This document shows positions 1 to 5,795 of a stretch of DNA of 23,723 nucleotides, in pieces. The stretch spans positions 1 through 23,723 of the forward strand of contig NZ_CALAOH010000058.1 in assembly GCF_937926365.1 (NCBI RefSeq), read 5' to 3'. The notes below the pieces were generated by a model. It did not search any database. It saw nothing but the letters and a program-made list of their open reading frames with translations, and was not told the origin of the DNA. The translations under genes were made by a program, and so were the position numbers. How positions within the stretch are numbered: position 1 is the stretch's first letter; each line of letters starts with the position of its first letter. The DNA comes from an uncultured Azohydromonas sp. (lineage in GTDB: Bacteria; Pseudomonadota; Gammaproteobacteria; Burkholderiales; Burkholderiaceae_C).

Positions 1-1
1 G

Positions 2-625
2 CGCGCGCCGGTGCTGAGCGTGCCCGCGCCGCTGGCGGCCCTGGGCGCCCGCCTCGCCGGCCGCCTGGGCAGCCCCATGCTGGACGCCGACAGCTGGGCG
101 ATGCTGCAGCAGGGCAACGCCGCCTCGGCCGAGGCCATCACCGCGCTGCTGGGCCGCGCGCCCCGCCCGCCGCAGGATTTCATTCCGCGCGAGCGCGCCG
201 CTGGCGCCCGCGCGCAGGCGCGGCTGGGCTGGACGCTGCCGCTGCTGCGCCTGTCGCTGGCGCTGGTGTGGATCATCACGGCCGCCGTCTCCTTCGGCCT
301 GTACCCGGTGCAGCAGAGCTACGAGCTGCTGTCGCGCACCGGCATCCCGGACGCGCTGCAGCCGCTCATGCTCTACGGCGCCGCGGGCTTCGACCTGGTG
401 CTGGGCATCCTGACACTGTGGCCGCTGCGCCCGCGTGCGCGGCGCTGGCTGTGGGCGACGCAGGCTGGGCTGATCGGCTTCTACACGCTGCTGATCACGT
501 GGCGGCTGCCCGAGTTCTGGCTCCATCCCTACGGACCGTTGACCAAGAACCTGCCCATCCTGGCGGCGCTGGCCCTGCTGGCCGCGCTGGAGCCGCGCGA
601 GGCGCAGGCCCCGGAGACCCGCTGA
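2..625 (+). CDS. NAD(P)-binding/DoxX-like membrane protein, 3' part
   Basis: The reading frame is open at the left window edge, so this is the C-terminal 207 codons of a longer gene; the GTG at 11 is probably internal. The first ~60 visible residues look like the tail of an NAD(P)H-binding epimerase/SDR-type domain, with a linker rich in A, R and P. From about residue 75 there are four hydrophobic segments (around LLRLSLALVWIITAAVSFGL, then LYGAAGFDLVLGIL, WATQAGLIGFYTLLITW and NLPILAALALLAALE), the pattern of the DoxX-like family. Fusions of an NAD(P)-binding domain to a DoxX-like tail are common in proteobacteria. The stop codon overlaps the next start (TGATG at 623-627), so the two genes are almost certainly co-translated. 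Substrate and exact role cannot be read from this fragment. Confidence 0.75.
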   Translation, partial: RAPVLSVPAPLAALGARLAGRLGSPMLDADSWAMLQQGNAASAEAITALLGRAPRPPQDFIPRERAAGARAQARLGWTLPLLRLSLALVWIITAAVSFGLYPVQQSYELLSRTGIPDALQPLMLYGAAGFDLVLGILTLWPLRPRARRWLWATQAGLIGFYTLLITWRLPEFWLHPYGPLTKNLPILAALALLAALEPREAQAPETR

Positions 626-1089
626 TGGACTACCTCGTCGCCAAGTGGCTGCACATCCTCTCCAGCACGCTGCTGTTCGGCACCGGGCTGGGATCGGCCT
701 ACTACATGTTCTTCACCAGCCTCACGCGCGACCCTCGCGCCGTGGCCATCGTGGTGCGCTACGTGGTGCTGGCCGACTGGCTGTTCACCACCACGACCAT
801 CATCTTCCAGCCCCTGAGCGGCTGGTACATGGCGCACCTGGCCGGCATCCCGCTGAGCACCCCATGGATCTTCTGGAGCTTCGTCCTGTATTTCGTGGCC
901 GGCGCCTGCTGGCTGCCGGTGGTGTGGATCCAGATCCGCATGCGCGCCCTGGCGCAGGCCGCGGTCACGCACAACCAGCCGCTGCCGCCGCGCTACTTCG
1001 CGCTGCTCAAGGTCTGGACCGCCCTGGGCGTGCCGGCCTTCCTGGCGCTGGTGGCCGTGTTCTATCTGATGGTGGCGAAGCCGGCTTGA
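625..1089 (+). CDS. DUF2269-type integral membrane protein
   Basis: A 154-residue protein with four predicted membrane helices: residues ~4-26, ~43-65, ~82-104 and ~130-152. The opening (MDYLVAKWLHILSSTLLFGTG), the charged turn after helix 1 and the compact four-helix layout match the DUF2269 family of predicted integral membrane proteins, whose function is not established. The start ATG overlaps the stop of the upstream DoxX-like gene by one base, and a DoxX-like plus DUF2269 pairing is a common bacterial arrangement, which supports a two-gene operon. No terminator is evident in the short gap before the convergent gene that ends at 1112. Confidence 0.8.
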   Translation: MDYLVAKWLHILSSTLLFGTGLGSAYYMFFTSLTRDPRAVAIVVRYVVLADWLFTTTTIIFQPLSGWYMAHLAGIPLSTPWIFWSFVLYFVAGACWLPVVWIQIRMRALAQAAVTHNQPLPPRYFALLKVWTALGVPAFLALVAVFYLMVAKPA

Positions 1090-1111
1090 GGCAGCCGGTA
1101 GCCCTGCGGGC

Positions 1112-1549
1112 TCACGTCGGCGCGTAGTCCTCGCGCACGTAGTAGTCGCCCGTGTTGTCGGTGGAGGCGAAATGCCGCGCGCGGTCGGCGTCGCGCACGA
1201 CGTTGAACTTCACGTCCTCGTGGCGCGCGAACATCACCACCGTGTCGCCGCCCTGCAGGTGCAGCAGCACGTCGCCGTTGACCAGCGGCTCGGCCAGCAG
1301 CACCTGCGCGCCCGACAACCGCTCGCACATCGCGCGCCGGCGCGCGTTCTGGAAGCGCTGGTCGTGCAGCGCGTCCATGCGCTTGTCGGGCTGCAGCTCG
1401 TCCTCGGCGCGGAACAGCGCCTGCTCGATCTGGCGCTGCCAGTCGCGCAGCACGTCGCGCCGGAACGACGCGGGCATCTCCGCCAGGCGGCCCAGGTCGA
1501 GTTGGCCTTCGCCGGTTTCCCAGTCCACGTTCAGGGCAGGCATGTCCAT
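1112..1549 (-). CDS. Hypothetical protein, soluble, 145 aa
   Basis: I do not recognise this protein. It is soluble, has no signal peptide or membrane segment, and is rich in charged residues. Residues ~15-75 (LGRLAEMPASFRRDVLRDWQ onward, with an ELQPDKRMDALHDQRFQNAR stretch) look helical. The last third (LVNGDVLLHLQGGDTVVMFA, then the FNVVRDADRARHF region) looks like a small beta-rich domain. The frame is open back to a GTG at 1606; I prefer the ATG at 1549 (another ATG follows at 1543), because upstream residues look non-conserved, but no start has a clear Shine-Dalgarno sequence. A TTGACG hexamer around 1580 could be a -35 box. No sigma-54-type element lies upstream, unlike most neighbours. 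Confidence 0.6.
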   Translation of the reverse strand: MDMPALNVDWETGEGQLDLGRLAEMPASFRRDVLRDWQRQIEQALFRAEDELQPDKRMDALHDQRFQNARRRAMCERLSGAQVLLAEPLVNGDVLLHLQGGDTVVMFARHEDVKFNVVRDADRARHFASTDNTGDYYVREDYAPT

Positions 1550-1624
1550 GATCGAGCGCGCTTGATTCAACACAACAAGCGTCAAGTCTGCGCCCGATGC
1601 CGCCACGGTGATTGAAACAACAGG

Positions 1625-1641
1625 AGCACCGCAACGGTGCT
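1625..1641 (-). terminator. Perfect hairpin after the proline-rich gene
   Basis: AGCACCG and CGGTGCT form a perfect 7-bp stem around a 3-nt loop. It lies 10 nt beyond the stop of the minus-strand gene ending at 1652, and a T-rich tail (CCTGTTGTTT) follows on that strand, so a weak intrinsic terminator is the simplest reading. The same bases also read GCACC-N5-GGTGC, the form of an NtrC-type enhancer site; see findings. Confidence 0.4.
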
Positions 1642-1651
1642 GTTTGACATT

Positions 1652-1885
1652 TCAATGAAGTGCGCGGCCTGGGTGCCACACGCGCCGGTGCAGCATCGGA
1701 CGCGGCGGATGCGGATCCTGCAGCGGCGTCTCACCCGGCGGCGGGTCGTTGATCTCGCCCGGCGGCTCATCGGGCTCGGGCATCTCGGCCGGCCGCGCCG
1801 GCCCGCGAGGTGGCGCCTCGGGCGGCGGCGCCACGGGCAGCTCATGCAGACGCCAGGAACAGGCCAAGGGTTCATCAAGCTTCAT
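1652..1885 (-). CDS. Small proline-rich hydrophilic protein, 77 aa
   Basis: A short protein beginning MKLDEPLACSWRLHELPVAP, followed by a proline-, glutamate- and glycine-rich centre (PPPEAPPRG, PEPDEPPGEI, DPPPGETPLQ) and a basic end (RRVWHPGRALH). The composition suggests an extended, disordered polypeptide; there is no signal peptide or membrane helix. The ATG at 1885 is chosen because GGAG sits about 9 nt upstream; the frame is open further upstream, but that part lacks coding character. A strong sigma-54-type element at 1919-1934 would place the transcript start near 1908, giving a 23-nt leader that contains this ribosome site. I cannot assign a function. Confidence 0.55.
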   Translation of the reverse strand: MKLDEPLACSWRLHELPVAPPPEAPPRGPARPAEMPEPDEPPGEINDPPPGETPLQDPHPPRPMLHRRVWHPGRALH

Positions 1886-1918
1886 GCGTGCGCTCCGGAC
1901 AAGGCGGGCGAGCAGCGC

Positions 1919-1934
1919 TGCAAGCCGCGCGCCC
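1919..1934 (-). promoter_or_regulatory. Sigma-54-type -24/-12 promoter (proline-rich gene)
   Basis: On the minus strand the sequence reads GGGCGCGCGGCTTGCA. Aligned to TGGCACG-N4-TTGCW it matches 10 of 12 positions, with exactly 10 nt between GG and GC. The predicted start near 1908 leaves a 23-nt leader to the ATG at 1885. No activator site is assigned. Confidence 0.5.
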
Positions 1935-2135
1935 GACGCCACCCGGACTTTCACGAGCACGCACACCGGCCGCCGGCGCCGCGCCCCACCACCGGGCACC
2001 GAGGCCACCGCCTTTGCCGATCCTCGGCAAAAAGCGCCAGTAAGCACGGCTGCGGCTGAGGGTATTCCAGGAGGTCGGCCGGCCCTCAGTAGCGCGCAAA
2101 CCCCTGTCGCACAAGGGAGGAAGCGCCCAGGACTC

Positions 2136-2153
2136 CCATGACAATTGTCATGG
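2136..2153. promoter_or_regulatory. 18-bp perfect palindrome (operator-like)
   Basis: CCATGACAATTGTCATGG is a perfect 18-bp palindrome with an AT-rich core in very GC-rich surroundings. Its right end supplies the GG of the -24 element at 2151-2166, so a protein bound here would overlap the promoter. It lies about 250 bp upstream of the proline-rich gene and downstream of the reductase gene. The regulator is unknown. Confidence 0.5.
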
Positions 2154-2166
2154 CACGAACCATGCT
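2151..2166 (+). promoter_or_regulatory. Sigma-54-type -24/-12 promoter (best match in window)
   Basis: TGGCACGAACCATGCT matches 11 of 12 positions of TGGCACG-N4-TTGCW with correct GG-N10-GC spacing. It points rightwards, with a predicted start near 2177. No plus-strand protein gene follows before 3555, so its product is probably a non-coding RNA or an antisense transcript running into the reductase gene. Confidence 0.55.
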
Positions 2167-2176
2167 TTCCATCCGG

Positions 2177-2278
2177 CAGCCCCGGGCACACCACCGTCGC
2201 TGCCAGTCTCCCTCCCCTCCTTCCCCAATATGGCGGCTTCGGGCCCGGGGTCCTTTTCGGACCCCTCCCCTCTTTTGC
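2177..2278 (+). ncRNA. Candidate sigma-54-dependent small RNA
   Basis: This interval starts at the predicted transcription start of the sigma-54 element at 2151-2166. It contains a pyrimidine tract (CTCCCTCCCCTCCTTCCCC, 2208-2226) resembling an anti-Shine-Dalgarno single-stranded region, then a perfect 7-bp hairpin GGGGTCC-TTTTC-GGACCCC at 2247-2265, followed by a pyrimidine-rich stretch ending CTCTTTTG. No credible ORF is present. The terminator is imperfect because the T-run is not immediately after the stem. The call is inference from promoter, hairpin and lack of coding potential. Confidence 0.25.
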
Positions 2279-2343
2279 TGCTTCACGGCGAACCGCGCTT
2301 CGCCTGGCGCTTCAGCCTTGCGGCCGCGAAGAACCAGCCTCCT

Positions 2344-3417
2344 TCACTTCGGCCGCGGCGGCCTCAAATCCCGCCCCGGCTCCGCCAGCTTCCCCGCGCG
2401 CAGCGCCGCCACCGCCTGCGCCAGCGCGCGCGCCACGTTGCGCACCTCCTCCTGCAGCGCGGCATCGGCGTCCAGCGCGTCGTGGCTGGTGGCATAGGGC
2501 TGCCAATAGCCGATGTAGCGGTCCAGCCGCGACAACGCGCCCGCGTCCACCAGCCCCATCCAGTCCAGCCAGTCCGCCAGCGCGCGCCGCACGCCGTCGG
2601 TGCCCGCCACGTCGCCGTGCACCACCAGCCCGTAGGCGCGGCCGGCCAGGTGCTTGGGATAGGACCAGCCCCGCAGCTCCAGTGCCTTGGCCTTCTCCGG
2701 GTCCTTGCCGCCGGTGCTGGTGGGGTCCGGGTTGCCGCCATCGGCGCACACCAGCCGGTCGATCATCAGCTTCAGCGCGCTGGAGGCCTGGTACCAGTGC
2801 ACCGGCGTGACGATCAGCACCCCGTGCGCCGCCACCCAGCGCTCGTAGATCTCCGCCATCCAGTCGCCGGTCTGCTGCAGCGAGTGGTTCGGGTAGCACG
2901 AGCACGGCCAGTGGCACAGCGGCATGGCGGTGGAGACGCAGCCCTTGCACGGAAAGATGCGCCGCCCCGGCTGCGAGGTCAGCAGGCTCAGGTCCAGCAC
3001 GTCGGGCTCGATGCCGGCGCCGGCCAGCACCTCGCTGGCCAGCATCACCAGCCGGTGGCTCTTGGAGCGCTCGCCCGGGCACGTGCCGTCGTTGCGCGGC
3101 GAGCCGCACACCAGCAGCACGCGCGAGGGCGTGGCCGGGTCCTGCTGGCGCGCCTGCGCCGCCAGCAGCCGCTCGCGCGTGGCGCGCCACTCGTCGGAGA
3201 GCTCATAGCCTGGATCGGCGAAGCCCGGCCCCGCCGGCGAGCTCAGCGGCGCCTTGCGGCCCTGCTGGTACGCCTGCCACGCGATCTCCTCCAGCCGCGC
3301 GATCGCCGCGTCCTCGGCCCGGAAGGCCGGATCGACGAAGCCCTGCCTGAAGCGCTCACCGAAGGCCGCCCGCTCCAGCATGGGCGGCGTCTGGCCCTTG
3401 CGCACGCCGCCGCTCAT
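2344..3417 (-). CDS. NAD(P)H-dependent FMN reductase / flavodoxin-fold oxidoreductase
   Basis: A 357-residue protein with a ~95-residue helical N-terminal extension and then a flavodoxin-like domain. VLLVCGSPRNDGTCPGERSK (100-119) is the strand-loop expected to bind the FMN phosphate, and TPVHWYQASSALKLMIDR (204-221) is the typical second flavin loop. The family transfers electrons from NAD(P)H to FMN, quinones or other acceptors. Between the two loops lie five cysteines (C157, C160, C168, C172, C174), more than the family usually shows, which could hold a metal or disulfides. The start ATG at 3417 overlaps the stop of a 16-codon leader ORF (ATGA), suggesting translational coupling; an alternative ATG is at 3381. 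A sigma-54-type element sits at 3499-3514. The physiological substrate is unknown. Confidence 0.8.
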   Translation of the reverse strand: MSGGVRKGQTPPMLERAAFGERFRQGFVDPAFRAEDAAIARLEEIAWQAYQQGRKAPLSSPAGPGFADPGYELSDEWRATRERLLAAQARQQDPATPSRVLLVCGSPRNDGTCPGERSKSHRLVMLASEVLAGAGIEPDVLDLSLLTSQPGRRIFPCKGCVSTAMPLCHWPCSCYPNHSLQQTGDWMAEIYERWVAAHGVLIVTPVHWYQASSALKLMIDRLVCADGGNPDPTSTGGKDPEKAKALELRGWSYPKHLAGRAYGLVVHGDVAGTDGVRRALADWLDWMGLVDAGALSRLDRYIGYWQPYATSHDALDADAALQEEVRNVARALAQAVAALRAGKLAEPGRDLRPPRPK

Positions 3418-3464
3418 GGCCGCGCCCCGGCCACGGGGCAGTCAGGAACCCCTGCGGATCTCAT
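3414..3464 (-). CDS. 16-codon leader ORF coupled to the reductase
   Basis: The ORF MRSAGVPDCPVAGARP starts at an ATG at 3464 preceded by a GGAGG Shine-Dalgarno sequence 7 nt upstream, a better ribosome site than that of the reductase itself. Its TGA overlaps the reductase ATG in the arrangement ATGA, which favours translational coupling. The sigma-54-type element at 3499-3514 predicts a start near 3488, 24 nt before this ORF. The alternative is that this is only the 5' leader and the coincidence of SD and overlap is accidental. Confidence 0.4.
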   Translation of the reverse strand: MRSAGVPDCPVAGARP

Positions 3465-3498
3465 GCGGACACCTCCAGGAAAAGCCTGGGCGGCCGGG

Positions 3499-3514
3499 TG
3501 CAAGGCCCATTCCC
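3499..3514 (-). promoter_or_regulatory. Sigma-54-type -24/-12 promoter (leader ORF/reductase)
   Basis: The minus strand reads GGGAATGGGCCTTGCA, matching 9 of 12 consensus positions including an intact TTGCA -12 box and GG-N10-GC spacing. The predicted start near 3488 precedes the leader ORF ATG by 24 nt. It lies back to back with a second element facing the other way at 3527-3542. Confidence 0.45.
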
Positions 3515-3526
3515 GCCATGTCGGCG

Positions 3527-3542
3527 CGGCATGGGGCTTGCC
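3527..3542 (+). promoter_or_regulatory. Sigma-54-type -24/-12 element (AsmA-like gene)
   Basis: CGGCATGGGGCTTGCC matches 9 of 12 positions with correct spacing. The predicted start near 3553 is only 2 nt before the preferred ATG at 3555, so it would give an essentially leaderless mRNA; either the start is unusual or the element is not the promoter of this gene. Confidence 0.35.
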
Positions 3543-3554
3543 GAGCTTTCAGGC

Positions 3555-5588
3555 ATGGCAACCGCATTCCGCATCGGCCGCCTTGGCCGCTGGCTGCTGG
3601 GAGCACTGGCCCTGCTGGTGCTGATCCTGGGCCTGTGCGAAGCCCTGGGCTGGCGCTTCCTGCGCGATCCGCTGCAAAGCCGACTCTCTACCGCGCTGCA
3701 GCGCGAGGTCCGCTGCGGCCCCACCTTCAGGCTGCACCTGCTGGGCTCCGTGCGGTTGCAGTGCAGCGAGATCCTGCTGGGCAACCCCGAAGGTGCGCCC
3801 TTCCTGTTCGACGAGCAAAAGCAGCCGCGCCCGCTGCTCCACGCCACCGGAGTGCGCATGGCCGTCCCGTATGCCTCGCTGCTGGCCCTGCGCCGCGGCG
3901 AAGGGCTGGAGACGGTGGAGATCACCTCGCTGACGCTGGAGCAGCTCGACGCCAACCTGGCGCAGTCCAAGGACGGCCGCGCCAACTTCAAGTTCGGCCC
4001 GCCCAAGCCGCCCAAGCCCAGGGGCGAGGAGGAGCCGCTGCTGCTGCCGCGCTTCGGCGAGCTGCAGTTGCGCCAGGGCCGGCTGCGTTTGGAGGACGCG
4101 CAGCACGCGGTGTCGGTGGACGGCCGCCTCAGCACCAGCGAGGGCAGCGCCGGCGGCGCCAATGCCGGGCTGCGCGCCGAGGCCGAGGGCCGCTGGCAGG
4201 GCAAGCCGCTGGCGATGCGGCTGGAAGCCGGCGGCGTGCTGCCGCTGGTCGGTGGCGACGGCTCGCAGCTCGTGCCCATCAAGCTGCACGTGGAGGCGGC
4301 GCATACCCGGATCGACCTGGACGGCCGCGTCGCCGACGTGATGTCGCTGCGCGCGCTGCAGGCGCGCTTCCAGGTCAAGGGCGCCTCGCTGGCCGGTGCC
4401 GGCGGCTTCCTGAGCCTGACGCTGCCCACCACCGGCCCCTTCCAGATGGCAGGGACCATCGCCAAAAAGGATGAGCGTTGGCATGCGCTGGTGGAGTCCT
4501 TCACCGTGGGCAGCAGCCGCATGCGCGGCGAGTTCGATTTCGACCCCACCCTCAAGCCGCCGCGCCTGTCCGGCACGCTGGCCGGGCAGCGGCTGGCGCT
4601 GTCGGACCTGGCCCCGGCGCTGGGCGCCGCCGCCCAAGGCGAAGGGCCCGCCCAGTCCGCGCCGCCGGCCAAGCGCAGCCGCGTGCTGCCACAGCAGGAG
4701 TTCGACCTGCCCGAGTTGGGCCGGATGCAGGCCGATGTGCGCATCGACCTGGACAACGCCTTCCTGGGCACCGGTGCACTGGAAAGCTTCCATCCGCTGC
4801 AGGCCCGGGTGCTGCTGAAGGACCGTGTGCTCACGCTGCAGGACCTGGTGGCGCGCACCGCCGGCGGCGAGTTGCGCGGCCAGATCGGCCTGGATGCCCG
4901 CAGCGAGCAGCCGCAGTGGCAGGCCGGCCTGCGCTGGTCCGACGTGCAACTGGAGCGCTTCGTCAAGCCGCGCAACGTCACCGCCGCCGAGCACCGCGGG
5001 GAAGACAAGCCCGCGCCCGGCTACGTCAGCGGCATCCTGGGCGGACAGGCGCAGCTGCGCGGCGTGGGCCGATCCACCGCCGCCATGCTGGCCTCGCTCG
5101 ACGGCGGCCTGGACCTGTGGGTGCGCAACGGCGCGCTGTCGCACCTGGTGATCGAGGGCCTGGGCCTGGACGTGGCGCAGGCGCTGGGCGTGCTGGTCAA
5201 GGGCGACCAGCGCCTGCCGCTGAACTGCGCCGTGGTGCGGGTGAAGGTGCAGGACGGGCTGGTGCGCCCGGAGGTGGCGGTGTTCGACACCAGCGACACC
5301 ACCATCCTGGCCAGTGGCGAGGTGTCGCTGGCCAAGGAAAGCCTGAACCTCACGCTCGCGGCCCGGCCCAAGGACTTTTCACCGCTGTCGCTGCGCTCGC
5401 CGGTGCACGTCGAGGGCAGCTTCGCCGAGCCCGAGGTGAGCCTCGAGCGGGGCAAGCTGGCGCTCAAGCTCGGCGCCGCGACGGCGCTGGCCTTCGTCAA
5501 CCCGCTGGCGGCGATCCTGCCGCTGATGGACCCCGGCGAGCAGGACAAGGCCGGCTGCCAGCAGACGCTGCGCAAGTTCAGCCGCTGA
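3555..5588 (+). CDS. AsmA-like envelope protein
   Basis: A 677-residue protein with an N-terminal membrane anchor (roughly residues 10-32, WLLGALALLVLILGLCEALG), followed by a long, mostly beta-strand periplasmic region and the C-terminal pattern of the AsmA family: LASGEVSLAKESLNLTLAAR, then the HVEGSFAEPEVSLERG segment and FVNPLAAILPLMDPGEQDKA. AsmA-like proteins belong to the repeating beta-groove superfamily linked to lipid transport between the membranes and outer-membrane assembly. The frame is open back to a GTG at 3498. I prefer the ATG at 3555 because the anchor then starts 10 residues in, as is usual; the ATG at 3531 (MGLAELSG) is the alternative. Neither has a strong Shine-Dalgarno sequence. 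The gene diverges from the reductase, and both sides of the gap carry sigma-54-type elements. Confidence 0.8.
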   Translation: MATAFRIGRLGRWLLGALALLVLILGLCEALGWRFLRDPLQSRLSTALQREVRCGPTFRLHLLGSVRLQCSEILLGNPEGAPFLFDEQKQPRPLLHATGVRMAVPYASLLALRRGEGLETVEITSLTLEQLDANLAQSKDGRANFKFGPPKPPKPRGEEEPLLLPRFGELQLRQGRLRLEDAQHAVSVDGRLSTSEGSAGGANAGLRAEAEGRWQGKPLAMRLEAGGVLPLVGGDGSQLVPIKLHVEAAHTRIDLDGRVADVMSLRALQARFQVKGASLAGAGGFLSLTLPTTGPFQMAGTIAKKDERWHALVESFTVGSSRMRGEFDFDPTLKPPRLSGTLAGQRLALSDLAPALGAAAQGEGPAQSAPPAKRSRVLPQQEFDLPELGRMQADVRIDLDNAFLGTGALESFHPLQARVLLKDRVLTLQDLVARTAGGELRGQIGLDARSEQPQWQAGLRWSDVQLERFVKPRNVTAAEHRGEDKPAPGYVSGILGGQAQLRGVGRSTAAMLASLDGGLDLWVRNGALSHLVIEGLGLDVAQALGVLVKGDQRLPLNCAVVRVKVQDGLVRPEVAVFDTSDTTILASGEVSLAKESLNLTLAARPKDFSPLSLRSPVHVEGSFAEPEVSLERGKLALKLGAATALAFVNPLAAILPLMDPGEQDKAGCQQTLRKFSR

Positions 5589-5704
5589 AAGGCGCGCGGC
5601 ACGTCTCTGAAACGCAACCCGGCCGCGAAGCGCCAACGCCGCCAGCAGCCACCGCCGCGCCCCACATCGCGGCACGCGGCCGTCTCTTTCCCGCTACACC
5701 CCCT

Positions 5705-5720
5705 GGGAACAGGCCTTGCC
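5705..5720 (+). promoter_or_regulatory. Sigma-54-type element (repetitive protein gene)
   Basis: GGGAACAGGCCTTGCC matches 8 of 12 positions, with an intact TTGC and GG-N10-GC spacing. The predicted start near 5731 gives a 65-nt leader to the ATG at 5796. It is one of the weaker sites listed. Confidence 0.35.
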
Positions 5721-5795
5721 GTAAGCCAGGACTGACGCCCCTGCGCCCGGCTCCAGCCGCCGCGCAGTCCGCGACGTCGGTAGGGAAGAGCAACC

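Noticed and set aside
2230..3624. Plus-strand open frames downstream of the 2151 sigma-54 element (221 and 464 codons)
   Set aside because: They are antisense to the reductase, show Arg/His/Gln-rich shadow composition and have no convincing ribosome site. A non-coding transcript is the better reading.
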